Positions 35,472-45,059 of a stretch of 64,000 nt of DNA are shown one piece after another. Position 1 is the stretch's first letter. Every line of letters starts with the position of its first letter. The translations under genes were made by a program, and so were the position numbers. The stretch spans positions 104,553 through 168,552 of the forward strand of contig DYNZ01000001.1 of the NCBI GenBank assembly GCA_020720805.1. Reading direction: 5' to 3'. The notes below the pieces were generated by a model that was not told the DNA's origin, made no database searches, and was given only the letters and a program-made list of their open reading frames with translations. The DNA is from Leptospira biflexa. GTDB taxonomy: Bacteria; Spirochaetota; DYNZ01.

Positions 35472-37217
35472 ATGACTGGTATTGATTGGATTTTTTTAAT
35501 TCTTTATCTTATATTTGCCACTGCAATCGGTTTTCTATTCAGAGGTGCCGCTGAAAGGTCAATTGAAAACTTTTTTCTTTCAGGACGAAATTTTTCCTGG
35601 TTATTTCTGGGGGTCTCAATGGTGGCCACTACGTTTGCAGCAGATACTCCCTTGGTGGTAACCGGCCTGGTGCGCAAGCAAGGATTAGCTGGCAATTGGA
35701 TCTGGTGGAATATGGCCATTGGCTGGGCTATTGCGGTGTTTTTTTACGCAAAATTGTGGCGCCGCAGCGAGATTGTAACAGATGCAGAGTTCTTATCTTT
35801 GCGCTACTCTGGACCCAACGTTCCGCTTTTACGCAGCTTTTATGCCCTTTACAATGGCTTTGTTATTAATATCATAGTTTCAAGCTGGGTAATTTTTGCC
35901 ATGACAAAAATAGTCCAGGTGATTACCGGATGGCAGAGTCCGGCAACCATAGTCTTTATTCTCCTAATCATAGCCGCTTTCTATTCAGTAGCCAGTGGGT
36001 TTTATGCTGTTGTTGTTACTGACTTAGTTCAGCTCTTTTTGGCTCTCGCAGGATCTCTCGTGCTTGCTTATTTCAGCGTAGAAAAAGTTGGCGGTTTAGA
36101 ACAGTTAAAAATTCAGTTAGAAAATCCTGCGATTCTTTCATTTTGGCCCGATTTTTCCGCTCATGGTGTTCTTTTCACTTTTATTGTATTTATTACCGTT
36201 CAATGGTGGGCGCAGCGGGAATCCAGTATGCCTGGTTATTTCGCCCAGAGGATGTTTGCCGCCCGAAATGCCGTGGATGCCAGAAGGGCAGCACTTTTTT
36301 TTAACTTTTTGCACTATGCGATTCGACCTTGGCCATGGATTCTGGGGGGTCTGGTGTCACTTGTCCTATACTCGCCGGATCTGTTACAGCAAAAACTTCC
36401 TTTTTTTAGCCCGGATGCACAAGGTGAGGCATCTTACGCACTATTAATCCAGGAGATACTGCCCCCAGGCTGGAAGGGGTTTGTTTTTATGTCATTGGCT
36501 GCTGCTTTTATGTCAACTATTGACACCCAGGCTAACTGGGGCGCTTCCTATATTATTCGTGATTTGATAGAGCCCTTTTACGCAAAACGAAAACTCTCTA
36601 TTCCAATCAAAAAGCTAATTTTCTACTCACGTCTCTCTATGATTGGTATTGTTTTTTTGTCAGGTATGCTTTCTCTGTTCCTCAATTCGGTAGAATCTGC
36701 TTGGAAGTTTATTTTTGCATTCACTGCAGGAGTTGGGCCAGTTTATTTACTACGATGGTACTGGCGGCGGATCAATGTAGAAACAGAAATTGCTGCAATG
36801 GCCGCAGGCGGTATGATTACTATTGTCATGACCTTCTGGAATCCATTTCCAGAATCTATCGCCTATCCGGTCCAGCTTTTAACATCTGTTCTGGGATCAG
36901 CCCTGGTTTGGCTTCCCGTCGTTTTTTGGGGACGAAAGACAGATCAGGTGGTTCTTGATAATTTTTTTGCCAGGGTACACGGCGTCGCTCCTGCCTGTGT
37001 CGAGAAAAATGGCTTAAAGTTGCCCGATACTTTTTATCGTGAATCGGTCTTGTTTCGCTGGCTTCAGGTACTTTCCCTGCTTATCTCAATCGCTTTGACA
37101 CTATTTGGTTTTCGTGAACTCTTTTTTGGCAGTTCTATCTGGGGGTGGTTGTCGATTGGATTTGCATCTCTCTTTCTGGCGTTATCATTTTTTGATAAAG
37201 AAGCTCTTTCGAAATAA
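35472..37217 (+). CDS. Sodium/solute symporter (SSS family)
   Basis: 581 residues with about thirteen membrane spans. It begins WIFLILYLIFATAIGFLFRG, the first SSS helix. The family features G-R-N-F-S-W (LSGRNFSWLFLGVSMVA), GLVRKQGLAGNWIWW, and the SSS signature around SGFYAVVVTDLVQLFLALAG are clear. STIDTQANWGASYI carries the conserved sodium-site Ser/Thr region of helix 8. It should import a solute with Na+; the substrate cannot be read from sequence. It is longer than PutP (about 500) because of a C-terminal helix pair. It is divergent from the histidine kinase, which might regulate it. Confidence 0.85.
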   Translation: MTGIDWIFLILYLIFATAIGFLFRGAAERSIENFFLSGRNFSWLFLGVSMVATTFAADTPLVVTGLVRKQGLAGNWIWWNMAIGWAIAVFFYAKLWRRSEIVTDAEFLSLRYSGPNVPLLRSFYALYNGFVINIIVSSWVIFAMTKIVQVITGWQSPATIVFILLIIAAFYSVASGFYAVVVTDLVQLFLALAGSLVLAYFSVEKVGGLEQLKIQLENPAILSFWPDFSAHGVLFTFIVFITVQWWAQRESSMPGYFAQRMFAARNAVDARRAALFFNFLHYAIRPWPWILGGLVSLVLYSPDLLQQKLPFFSPDAQGEASYALLIQEILPPGWKGFVFMSLAAAFMSTIDTQANWGASYIIRDLIEPFYAKRKLSIPIKKLIFYSRLSMIGIVFLSGMLSLFLNSVESAWKFIFAFTAGVGPVYLLRWYWRRINVETEIAAMAAGGMITIVMTFWNPFPESIAYPVQLLTSVLGSALVWLPVVFWGRKTDQVVLDNFFARVHGVAPACVEKNGLKLPDTFYRESVLFRWLQVLSLLISIALTLFGFRELFFGSSIWGWLSIGFASLFLALSFFDKEALSK

Positions 37218-37459
37218 AATCTGCTCTTGTAATTGTGATTCTGGAGATTATTTTTTGCCCTGGCAGGTAAAACAACAAAAACCATTGACAAGAAACCCTA
37301 TCGTTTGAAGTTAGCTCTAAATTCTGTATAAAAATTTAGTTTAAAACATAATATGCTATTTACGATAAATAGCTGTCTGTTTGCCGGAGGGTAACAGGCA
37401 TTGTGTCATATATGGATCCCATATTAATGAAAAACTTAAGAAATTTAAGAGGGTAAAAA

Positions 37460-39205
37460 ATGAGTAGGGAACTTATAATTGGTATGGCTGGGTCTGGCGG
37501 AGACGGTGTTGTCGCAGCAGGAGAATCCTTAATCAATGCGGTTGCAATGTCCGGGTATCATGCGATCCAAACCAAAAGCTTTGGACCACAGATTCGCGGT
37601 GGTGAATCCTCCATGCGTATCCGTGTTTCTGTAGATGAGATTCTGAGTGCTGGCGAATATCTGGATGTTGCCATTGCGTTGGACTGGGAAGAGTTCATGA
37701 AATTTGGTGGCGAGCTGCAAACAGCAAAAGGCGCGATTATTATTTATGATAGCAAGTCAGGCATAGCCCCTGCTGATATACCCCTGAAGGATGCGCAACC
37801 TGGTCATGTTATTGCTGCTCCTATTGAAGATCTGGCTGTTGAGCACGCTCAAACAGCAAAAGCAAAGAATGTGGTTGTCCTTGGATTGCTTGCAGGCTGG
37901 TTTGGTATTGCCAATGATGCTTTAATTGCAGGAATTCGGAAAAAATTTTCGAAAAAAGCTAAGGAAGTCCTTGAAGGCAACGAAAAAGCATTTTTTGCTG
38001 GTGTAGAATACTCAAAGCAAAACCCCATACAAGATAAATCCAAAGTTCTGGATGCCCCAAAGTCCAATGCCGGGAAGAAAATGATTACTGATGGCAATGA
38101 GATTGCGGCTTCTGCTGCTTTGTTTGCCGGATGTGAATTTTATGGTGGATATCCGATTACGCCATCCTCTGAGGTTATGCATACCTTAAGCCGTGAAATC
38201 TGGTACTATGGCGGTTCATTGCTGCAGATGGAGGATGAGATCGCGGGACTTGGCGCTGCTATAGGTGCTAGCTTTGCAGGAAAAAAGGTATTTTCCGCCA
38301 CTTCAGGCCCAGGAATGTCATTAAAATCTGAGATGATCGGTCTGGCTTCGATAGCGGAGTTACCAGTTGTTCTCTTTAATGTGCAGCGCGGTGGTCCATC
38401 TACTGGTATCCCAACCAAGAGTGAGCAATCTGACCTTTTTAACGCAGCGTTTTCGGCTCATGGGGATATTGTACGCCCTGTACTTGCGCCTGTCAATGTA
38501 AGAGACACCTTTCCCATTGTTGTTGAGGCATTCAATATTGCTGAACAGTATCAAACACCGGTTATTATTCTCTCTGACCAGGAGCTTTCACAGAGAAAAG
38601 ATACCTTTGATCCAATTGATCTGAAACAGTTCAAATTCGTGGATCGCAAATTTGCGACCAAAGCAGATATGAATCCATACAACCGTTTTAAGTTTACCGC
38701 GGATGGTATCAGTCCTATCTCTTATGTAGGACAGGAGGGTGGAAACTATCTGGCCTCTGGAATCGAGCACAATGAGAAAGGTGGTCCTACTTCCAGTGGA
38801 GAGATTCACCACAAGATGAACGAGAAACGAATTGGTAAGCTGAATCCCTTAAAAGAGAGAGCAGATCTTTTTGAAATTCATGGCAATGAAAATGCAAAAT
38901 TGGCTTTGATTAGCTGGGGATCGGTTTCCGGCGTGGTTAAAGAGGCCTACTTGCAGTTAAAATCCGAAGGGGTTGATGTCAAACTCATGATTCCAAGGCT
39001 TGTTTATCCAATCGCCGAAAAGGTATTCGAAAAATTCTTCAAGGGAGTGGATAAGGGTCTTATTGTTGAGCAGAGTCATATGGGACAACTGTACCATGTG
39101 CTGCGCGCCTTTGTAGATGTACCTGGTGGAATTAAAAAGTTTTGCAAAAGCGGATCGAATCCCATTGTACCTTCTGAGGTTATCAGAACACTTAAAGCTC
39201 TTTAA
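37460..39205 (+). CDS. korA: 2-oxoacid:ferredoxin oxidoreductase, fused gamma-alpha subunit
   Basis: 581 residues. Residues 1-190 are the gamma domain, starting IGMAGSGGDGVVAAGESL with FGPQIRGGESSMRI. The rest is the alpha domain: GNEIAASAALFAGCEFYGGY, PITPSSEVM, QMEDEIAGLGAAIGASFAGK and RGGPSTGIPTKSEQSDL. With KorB it oxidatively decarboxylates a 2-oxoacid (most likely 2-oxoglutarate) to the acyl-CoA and reduces ferredoxin. ATG has a GAGGG just upstream. It is 37 bp before korB. No delta (ferredoxin) subunit is present, typical of this two-subunit KorAB type. Confidence 0.9.
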   Translation: MSRELIIGMAGSGGDGVVAAGESLINAVAMSGYHAIQTKSFGPQIRGGESSMRIRVSVDEILSAGEYLDVAIALDWEEFMKFGGELQTAKGAIIIYDSKSGIAPADIPLKDAQPGHVIAAPIEDLAVEHAQTAKAKNVVVLGLLAGWFGIANDALIAGIRKKFSKKAKEVLEGNEKAFFAGVEYSKQNPIQDKSKVLDAPKSNAGKKMITDGNEIAASAALFAGCEFYGGYPITPSSEVMHTLSREIWYYGGSLLQMEDEIAGLGAAIGASFAGKKVFSATSGPGMSLKSEMIGLASIAELPVVLFNVQRGGPSTGIPTKSEQSDLFNAAFSAHGDIVRPVLAPVNVRDTFPIVVEAFNIAEQYQTPVIILSDQELSQRKDTFDPIDLKQFKFVDRKFATKADMNPYNRFKFTADGISPISYVGQEGGNYLASGIEHNEKGGPTSSGEIHHKMNEKRIGKLNPLKERADLFEIHGNENAKLALISWGSVSGVVKEAYLQLKSEGVDVKLMIPRLVYPIAEKVFEKFFKGVDKGLIVEQSHMGQLYHVLRAFVDVPGGIKKFCKSGSNPIVPSEVIRTLKAL

Positions 39206-39242
39206 TGTTGAGAGCCAGTTGTTATAATAAAGGAGTTTAGTT

Positions 39243-40118
39243 ATGTCAGCAACTATAGAATTTACACCCAAAGATTTTAAGAGCAGCCTGAAACCAATTT
39301 GGTGCCCAGGTTGTGGTGACTTTGGTGTGGTAACTGCCATTTATAAAGCGTTGGCTGCCATTGGCCGTCCATCGCATGAAATCGCGTTTATCTCTGGAAT
39401 AGGCTGCTCCAGTCGTATTCCAGGTTATACTACAGCCTATGGCTTTAATACGATCCATGGCCGCGCTCTGCCTATTGCCCAAGGTGTAAAAAGTGCGAAT
39501 CCAGATCTGCTGGTTTTAGCTGCGGGTGGTGATGGTGATGGATTTTCTATCGGTGGTAACCATGTTGGTCATGCCATTCGTCGGAATATGGACATTACCT
39601 ATATTGTTATGGATAACCAGATTTATGGATTAACCAAAGGCCAGTTGTCTCCGACATCAGATCAGGGTCGGGTTACTGTCTCTTCTCAGCATGGAAGTAT
39701 GGAAACACCCGTAAATCCTCTTCGCTATGTTCTTGGTTACGGCTGTAAATTTGTCGCCCAGGGAACACCGGCAGATATGAATGGATTGGCCAAGATTATT
39801 GAAGAGGGCATTCGTTTTCCCGGATTTTCATTCATAAATGTGCAGTCTCCATGTGTAACCTATGGCCGTCCGCAGGATCAGGTTAAGGCTCAACGTGAAA
39901 AGATGCAATCTCTAGAAGAGCTTGGTCATGACCCTGCCAATCAGTTAAAGGCCTATGATTTGGCAGAAGATTATGGCAATAAGCTCTACACGGGAATTTT
40001 TTACAAGGATCCGAATCCAGGTACCTCTATGGATCGCCTGATCAAACAGCGAGTTCAAGAGCTGAATGGCAAAGGCGCGCCAAAATCTGATATCCTAAGT
40101 CGGTTTTTACCAAAATAA
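39243..40118 (+). CDS. korB: 2-oxoacid:ferredoxin oxidoreductase, beta (TPP) subunit
   Basis: 291 residues. It carries thiamine pyrophosphate and the [4Fe-4S] cluster cysteines. Seen: PIWCPGCGDFGV (Cys-x-x-Cys), GIGCSSRIPGY, the TPP-binding GGDGDGFSIGGNH with Mg-binding MDNQIYGLTKGQLSPTS, and QSPCVTYG near 200. It pairs with KorA and feeds low-potential electrons from the TCA branch. A strong palindromic terminator follows. Confidence 0.9.
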   Translation: MSATIEFTPKDFKSSLKPIWCPGCGDFGVVTAIYKALAAIGRPSHEIAFISGIGCSSRIPGYTTAYGFNTIHGRALPIAQGVKSANPDLLVLAAGGDGDGFSIGGNHVGHAIRRNMDITYIVMDNQIYGLTKGQLSPTSDQGRVTVSSQHGSMETPVNPLRYVLGYGCKFVAQGTPADMNGLAKIIEEGIRFPGFSFINVQSPCVTYGRPQDQVKAQREKMQSLEELGHDPANQLKAYDLAEDYGNKLYTGIFYKDPNPGTSMDRLIKQRVQELNGKGAPKSDILSRFLPK

Positions 40119-40142
40119 GGGTATTTGCTTAGAAACAACCAT

Positions 40143-40171
40143 AAAAAAACCGCCTTAAGGCGGTTTTTTTT
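40143..40171. terminator. Bidirectional terminator between korB and bactofilin gene
   Basis: AAAAAAACCGCC, loop TTAA, GGCGGTTTTTTTT: a near-perfect palindrome with A and T runs on both sides. It can stop korB on the plus strand and the bactofilin gene on the minus strand. Confidence 0.9.
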
Positions 40172-40216
40172 ATGGAGAGACAAAGCGGAAGGGGACGTTT
40201 TTGATCGGATTTATCT

Positions 40217-40567
40217 TTAGCTTGGATTCATGATACAAACGCCATTAAAAGCGGATCCGGACTCAATTGTAATATCTTTGGTATGGATATCGCCATTGAC
40301 GACACTCCGCGAAATAAGTTCAACTCTGTCCGAATTTTGGATATTACCTTCAAGTTTTCCGGATATTGTTACCTCTTTGGCCAGAATTTCTGCCCTTACA
40401 TTGGCTTTATCGCCAATCCAAAGATGTCCTGTCGTTTCGATTCGTCCTTCAAAATCTCCATTGATTTGAAGAGATTCTTGAAATTTAAGTTGCCCTTTAA
40501 AAACGATATCCTCAGCAAGTACAGTCTCCATGCCTGGTTCGATTTTTCCTGTATATCCTTTGGCCAT
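40217..40567 (-). CDS. Bactofilin (polymer-forming cytoskeletal protein)
   Basis: About 116 residues from ATG 40567 (MAKGYTGK), with AAGGAAAG upstream. An in-frame ATG at 40588 is possible. The centre is a right-handed beta-helix built of short repeats: VFKGQLKFQESLQINGDFEG, GHLWIGDKANVRAEILA, VTISGKLEGNI and VVNGDIHTKDITIESG, with the usual buried I/V pattern. Bactofilins self-assemble into filaments at the membrane and, in spirochaetes such as Leptospira, affect helical shape. The leader RNA can form a 10-bp hairpin. No M23 peptidase partner is adjacent. Confidence 0.88.
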   Translation of the reverse strand: MAKGYTGKIEPGMETVLAEDIVFKGQLKFQESLQINGDFEGRIETTGHLWIGDKANVRAEILAKEVTISGKLEGNIQNSDRVELISRSVVNGDIHTKDITIESGSAFNGVCIMNPS

Positions 40568-40896
40568 ATCCGTGCTTTCCTTTTTCATCTGGCTGTTTGG
40601 ATAAAGGGGTTACCTCTAGAAAAGAAAAAGGAATAACCCCTTTACTATTTTTTATAACTGAGGGGATAATGCCCCAATAGAGTCAATTGAAAATCATTTT
40701 TTGTTTTTTCAAAAAAAGTAAGCCCAGGTGATTCCTTATGGCAAGGAATCAAATTTGAAATCAGAAAAATGCTTGACCCATCTCACGAATCCAGGTACCT
40801 GCAATCCATTCTGAGTTTTCCAAGCGCATCATCAGCATTTGGTTCATCTTGGAATAATGAAAAAACCATCCTGGTCTGTTTACCGGAGAATGATTC
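40568..40896. other. Divergent 329 bp gap between bactofilin and beta-barrel genes
   Basis: No gene is visible. It holds the inverted repeat at 40603-40643, a second hairpin GATTCCTT-ATGGC-AAGGAATC around 40731-40751 without a T run, and long T/A tracts. TTGACC near 40774 could serve the plus-strand gene, but no good -10 follows. Confidence 0.4.
40603..40643 (-). promoter_or_regulatory. Inverted repeat in the bactofilin leader
   Basis: AAAGGGGTTA (40603-40612) and TAACCCCTTT (40634-40643) form a perfect 10-bp stem with a 21-base loop, 36 bp upstream of the chosen start. It could be a leader hairpin affecting translation or a termination element. No function can be assigned. Confidence 0.3.
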
Positions 40897-41538
40897 ATGA
40901 AAAGAACTTTTTACCCATTCGTATTCTTACTCGGATTGCTTTTATTGCCTGTGTCTAGCTGGGCTCAATTTGATGAGTCCTACTATGATATTGCAGGCAT
41001 CAAAGGGGCATTTTACCTGCAATCCACGGAGTACAAGGATGCTCTCTACTCAACAGAGGGTATGGGTTATGGCGCTGGATTGTATTATGACAGGCAGATC
41101 AGTGGCCGGTTCGCAGCGGGATACCAGGCAGAGTATTTTCGTAGAGAAACTATCCTTAGCTATGACGAAGAATCCCCAAATCAACTGAACAGTGAAAAAG
41201 ATAGGACCACAATAGAGGAGGTTTTTTACGCCTCTGTGTTGCTGAAATATTTTCCCGTTGGCGATTTTTGGATGGGAGTTGGTCCGCTTGGGTATTTTTA
41301 TCATAAACCAGAGGGTATTCGTTCTGATGCTGGTATTGCTTTTGCTATTGGCTACAACTGGTGGCTCTCCTGGGGCAATAAAACAGATTTTGGGCAGACC
41401 TTCTATAAATTTTTTGTGTTATCCCCTGAAATTCGCATAGCTTACAATCTTTCCCATCGTAATTCCACAAGCCAGCAATTGGATATCATGTTTTATCTTG
41501 GGTTTGGTACACGCGCCTTCCGACCAGAATTTTATTAA
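40897..41538 (+). CDS. Secreted beta-barrel protein, probably outer membrane
   Basis: 213 residues. The signal peptide is FYPFVFLLGLLLLPVSSWA, with cleavage before QFDES. The mature part alternates aromatic and polar residues in strands (GYGAGLYYDRQISGR; FAAGYQAEYFRRE; FWMGVGPLGYFY; AIGYNWWLSW; IRIAYNLSHRN). It ends in aromatic FRPEFY, the usual last-strand signal for an eight-stranded barrel of the OmpX/OmpW size. Substrate or ligand unknown. It is monocistronic, with 65 bp to glmS. Confidence 0.7.
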   Translation: MKRTFYPFVFLLGLLLLPVSSWAQFDESYYDIAGIKGAFYLQSTEYKDALYSTEGMGYGAGLYYDRQISGRFAAGYQAEYFRRETILSYDEESPNQLNSEKDRTTIEEVFYASVLLKYFPVGDFWMGVGPLGYFYHKPEGIRSDAGIAFAIGYNWWLSWGNKTDFGQTFYKFFVLSPEIRIAYNLSHRNSTSQQLDIMFYLGFGTRAFRPEFY

Positions 41539-41603
41539 TTCTACCCAAATTACATGATTTCAACCTCCCTTTGTTGATCTATTAATATTAAGGAAAGTCC
41601 ATT

Positions 41604-43439
41604 ATGTGCGGTATAATCGGTTACATTGGCGACCAGGACTCAGTGCCAATATTGGTAAATGGCTTAACCAGGTTGGAATATAGAGGCTATGATTCAGCAG
41701 GAATAGCTTATCTTAGCGAAAATGATACGAACCAACTCAATATAATAAAAACCAAAGGAAAGGTTAGCGAGTTAGCCAAAAAGATCAAAAAAAAAGATAA
41801 GGGAACCATTGGCATAGGTCATACTCGATGGGCAACGCATGGTAGTCCGAATGATCAAAATGCTCATCCCCACTCCTCTCATGATGAGATTGCCATCGTG
41901 CACAACGGCATTATCGAAAATTTTCAAATCTTAAAGAAAAATCTACTTAAGCAGGGTTACATTTTTGAATCTGAAACGGATACAGAGGTCATCGTTCACT
42001 TGATTCATAAAAATCTAAATGGTAATCTGCTTAGCGCTGTTCGCAAAACATTAAAACAGTTACATGGTAGTTTTGCCCTGGCAATCATATCGCAAAGTGA
42101 TCCACACTCTATGATAGTGACAGCCGTTGGGTCTCCGCTGGTAATTGGTCGAGGCGAGGGAGAGTTTTTTATTGCCTCGGATATTTCAGCCATTATCAAC
42201 TATACCAAAGAGATCTACTATTTGAATGATGGTGATTTGATAGCTATCAATAGGGATGGTATCAGTTTGGAGGATCATTCCGGGAAAAAAGTTACCCCCG
42301 AATTTCAAAAAAAAGAGTTTGTTCTCGATGCCCTGGATAAAGGGGAATACCCTGATTTTATGCTAAAGGAAATTTATGAGCAAGCAAATACCGTTCGCGC
42401 CACACTAGAGGGGGGCGATATCCAGATAGCAGACGGTTTGATTAAATTTCATGAGTTAACCTCGATTGAGAGGCGGCTGCAGAAGGTGGAGCGCATTATT
42501 ATTTCGGCCTGTGGTACATCATGGCATGCTGGTTTAATTGGAGAGTATTTGATAGAGGAGTTTTGCAATATATCTGTAGAAGTAGAGTACGCCTCTGAAT
42601 TTCGGTACAGATCACCGATTATTGATGATAGGTCAATCATGATAGTGATTAGCCAATCCGGCGAAACAGCAGATACGATCGCGGCATTGCGCGAGGCAAA
42701 GTTAAAGGGCGCCACAGTCCTGGCGATTTGCAATGTACGCGGTTCAACTATCGACCGAGAGGCGGATGCTACAATTTACCTGAATGCGGGTATTGAGATT
42801 GGAGTAGCTTCAACGAAGGCGTTTACTTCGCAGGTGATGGCGCTATCAGCTTTTGCGCTCCACCTTGGTAGAATGCGATTTCTCTCTGTCGATCGAGGCA
42901 AGGAGATCCTTCAGCATTTAACCTCCCTGCCTTCTATTGTTAAGAAAACATTGAAAAAAACAGAGGGAATTATTCGGCCTATCGCCAGCCGTTTTCAAAA
43001 TACTTTAAATTTTTTATATTTAGGTAGAGGTTACAATTTTCCCGTGGCATTAGAGGGAGCATTAAAGCTAAAAGAGATAAGTTATATCCATGCCGAAGGT
43101 TATCCAGCTGCTGAAATGAAGCACGGTCCGATAGCTTTGATTGATGAGAATATGCCAGTTGTTTTTATTGCCATCAAAGATCAGATTTATGAAAAGGTAA
43201 TTAGTAATATTGAAGAGGTTAAGGCTCGGAAGGGGATTATAATTGCCATAGCCACAGAAGGGGATCAGCAAATTGAAAAATTGGCTGATTATACAATTTT
43301 TGTGCCAAAGGTTGTGGATTTTCTTTCGCCAATTATCAATGTAATTCCTCTGCAACTTCTTGCTTACCATATCGCCATCTTGCGTGGTTGCAATGTAGAT
43401 CAACCTCGAAATCTTGCAAAGGCAGTTACTGTTGAATAG
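41604..43439 (+). CDS. glmS: Glutamine--fructose-6-phosphate aminotransferase
   Basis: 611 residues, standard length. It makes glucosamine-6-phosphate for peptidoglycan and LPS. The catalytic N-terminal Cys2 is in CGIIGYIGDQD; the glutaminase domain has HTRWATHG and HNGIIENF. Two SIS domains follow with ACGTSWHAG, SQSGETADTIAALREAK and STKAFTSQVMALSAFALH. The C-terminus ends PRNLAKAVTVE as usual. The 65 bp leader is far too short for a glmS ribozyme and shows none of its features. Its TAG stop overlaps the GTG start of the next gene by one base. Confidence 0.96.
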   Translation: MCGIIGYIGDQDSVPILVNGLTRLEYRGYDSAGIAYLSENDTNQLNIIKTKGKVSELAKKIKKKDKGTIGIGHTRWATHGSPNDQNAHPHSSHDEIAIVHNGIIENFQILKKNLLKQGYIFESETDTEVIVHLIHKNLNGNLLSAVRKTLKQLHGSFALAIISQSDPHSMIVTAVGSPLVIGRGEGEFFIASDISAIINYTKEIYYLNDGDLIAINRDGISLEDHSGKKVTPEFQKKEFVLDALDKGEYPDFMLKEIYEQANTVRATLEGGDIQIADGLIKFHELTSIERRLQKVERIIISACGTSWHAGLIGEYLIEEFCNISVEVEYASEFRYRSPIIDDRSIMIVISQSGETADTIAALREAKLKGATVLAICNVRGSTIDREADATIYLNAGIEIGVASTKAFTSQVMALSAFALHLGRMRFLSVDRGKEILQHLTSLPSIVKKTLKKTEGIIRPIASRFQNTLNFLYLGRGYNFPVALEGALKLKEISYIHAEGYPAAEMKHGPIALIDENMPVVFIAIKDQIYEKVISNIEEVKARKGIIIAIATEGDQQIEKLADYTIFVPKVVDFLSPIINVIPLQLLAYHIAILRGCNVDQPRNLAKAVTVE

Positions 43440-43861
43440 TGGCAATTCGTAGACAAATTTTTTTCTGTTTGCTTTTGTCCCTATTTTTTGCTCATTTCGG
43501 AAAGCTTGCCCTTTTCGCATTGGATTCTAATCGTACTCCATGGTCTCTGGATAAAGGCGTTTTATTTCCTTTGTATTCTCAGGAGAAGAGTTATCAGGGA
43601 AAATATATTTCAATGACATTGCGCTTGCAGGAGATGAAGGTCTTTGAGCAAGAGCTTCTGTTTTATGATGATTTTGGCCAGTTGTTGGTATTGGATGCCA
43701 GTGTTCTGTTTTACATGGCTCGACCTTTGCTTCTTTTCCGAAATCTTCGGCCTTCCGTTTTGTATCGGGTTAATTTTGTTTTTACGGGAAAGAATAGCCG
43801 GGGAGAAGCTACAGGCCAGTTGTATTATATAGAAAGAGATGCACATAATCGAATTCACTAG
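43439..43861 (+). CDS. Small exported protein of unknown function
   Basis: 140 residues from GTG 43439, sharing one base with the glmS stop. The N-terminus is a signal peptide (IRRQIFFCLLLSLFFAHFG, then ALFALDSN). The rest has alternating hydrophobic strands and no cysteine motif. It overlaps hemW by 23 bp, so the three genes are tightly coupled. I do not recognise the family. The position between glmS and hemW may only reflect operon packing. Confidence 0.55.
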   Translation: MAIRRQIFFCLLLSLFFAHFGKLALFALDSNRTPWSLDKGVLFPLYSQEKSYQGKYISMTLRLQEMKVFEQELLFYDDFGQLLVLDASVLFYMARPLLLFRNLRPSVLYRVNFVFTGKNSRGEATGQLYYIERDAHNRIH

Positions 43862-45059
43862 CCAGAGTGCGGGTATTTATATTCATATACCTTTCTGCAT
43901 GCAAAAATGTTCCTATTGTGATTTCTATTCTCTGCCAGATAATCCGATATTACGGGAAAAATTTATTGATATATTGCTTCTTGAGATAGAATTTTGGTCA
44001 TTTGCTTTCAATGGAAATAACTTTCAATTATATTTTCCGGCTGATACTTTGTATTTCGGTGGAGGAACTCCGAGTTTACTTGCACCGGATCAGATAGAGC
44101 GAATTTTAAAAGCCCTTCGAGATGCAAAACTACTAAAAGCTGATGCAAATATTGAAATTACCTTTGAAATCAATCCGGAAACAGTGAATTTTTCTTATCT
44201 AAGCAATCTTCGCTCTTTGGGGATTCATAAGATCAGTGTTGGTTTGCAATGCATGTCAGATCGGGGTTTACTCCAGTTGGGCAGACTTGGCTCGGCGCGC
44301 CAAAATCGCCAGGTTCTGGGATGGCTTCAAAAACTTGCCTTCCCCTGTGTGAGCGCTGATCTGCTATTTGGTCGGCCTGACCAGACATTCCAGGAACTGC
44401 GTGAAGACTTCAGAACAGTGCTCGAGCAGGGGGTATCTCACATCTCCTGCTATCAGTTGACGTTGGGAAAATCACATGAACTATTTCACACTCTGCCATC
44501 CAATGATGCACTGGCGGATATGTATGAGAAGATAGATAATTTTTTTTCAGAGCAAAATTGGCTTCATTACGAAATTTCTAACTACGCCAAGACAGAGGAT
44601 TTGATTTCACAACATAATATGAAATATTGGACCGGGGTGCCTTATCTGGGGCTGGGGCCTGCCGCTCATTCTTATCTGCCGCCCTATAGGTTTTTTCTGC
44701 AGGAAAATGTGGCTCACTATTTAAGAACAGATTTTCAAAGAGAGGCTTTTCATGAAATCTATATAACCGAAAACCCCTCTGTAGGAGAGCAGATTATCGA
44801 CTATTTTCTGGGAGTGCTGAGAATTCGAAGAGGTTTTTGTGAATATGACAATACTTACAACCTATTCAAAAACCTGCTTCGCCAAATCGACAGGATGGCA
44901 AGCTGGGATAAGCAGCTCCAGCATTGGATACAAATGGGATGGTTGCTGTATCGTGAAGGATGTTTTAGGGTAACTTTTTCGGGAATGTTGCAGAGCGATA
45001 CCATGCTTGTAATCGTTGCCGAAAAGTTTTTAGACAATGCAACTGGTAAAAGGTCTTAA
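43839..45059 (+). CDS. hemW: Radical SAM haem chaperone HemW
   Basis: 406 residues. The cluster motif is CMQKCSYCDFYS (C-x-x-x-C-x-x-C-D/N-F), within GIYIHIPFC at the N-terminus. True HemN has an extra Cys after this, so HemW (haem delivery) is the better name. Further features are YFGGGTPSLL, EINPETV, GLQCMSDRGL, DLLFGRPDQT and the HemW-type C-terminal domain starting near 330 with GFCEYD. It is relevant to the haem-c proteins at 57137-59115. A strong terminator starts in its stop codon. Confidence 0.9.
   Translation: MHIIEFTSQSAGIYIHIPFCMQKCSYCDFYSLPDNPILREKFIDILLLEIEFWSFAFNGNNFQLYFPADTLYFGGGTPSLLAPDQIERILKALRDAKLLKADANIEITFEINPETVNFSYLSNLRSLGIHKISVGLQCMSDRGLLQLGRLGSARQNRQVLGWLQKLAFPCVSADLLFGRPDQTFQELREDFRTVLEQGVSHISCYQLTLGKSHELFHTLPSNDALADMYEKIDNFFSEQNWLHYEISNYAKTEDLISQHNMKYWTGVPYLGLGPAAHSYLPPYRFFLQENVAHYLRTDFQREAFHEIYITENPSVGEQIIDYFLGVLRIRRGFCEYDNTYNLFKNLLRQIDRMASWDKQLQHWIQMGWLLYREGCFRVTFSGMLQSDTMLVIVAEKFLDNATGKRS

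Noticed and set aside
37285-37290. Consensus TTGACA upstream of korA as a promoter
   Set aside because: No acceptable -10 box at 15-19 bp; left unannotated.
41539-41603. glmS ribozyme upstream of glmS
   Set aside because: The leader is only 65 bp and shows no ribozyme-like pairing.
43839-45059. Coproporphyrinogen III oxidase HemN
   Set aside because: The cluster motif is C-x-x-x-C-x-x-C-D-F without the extra Cys of HemN, and length fits HemW.
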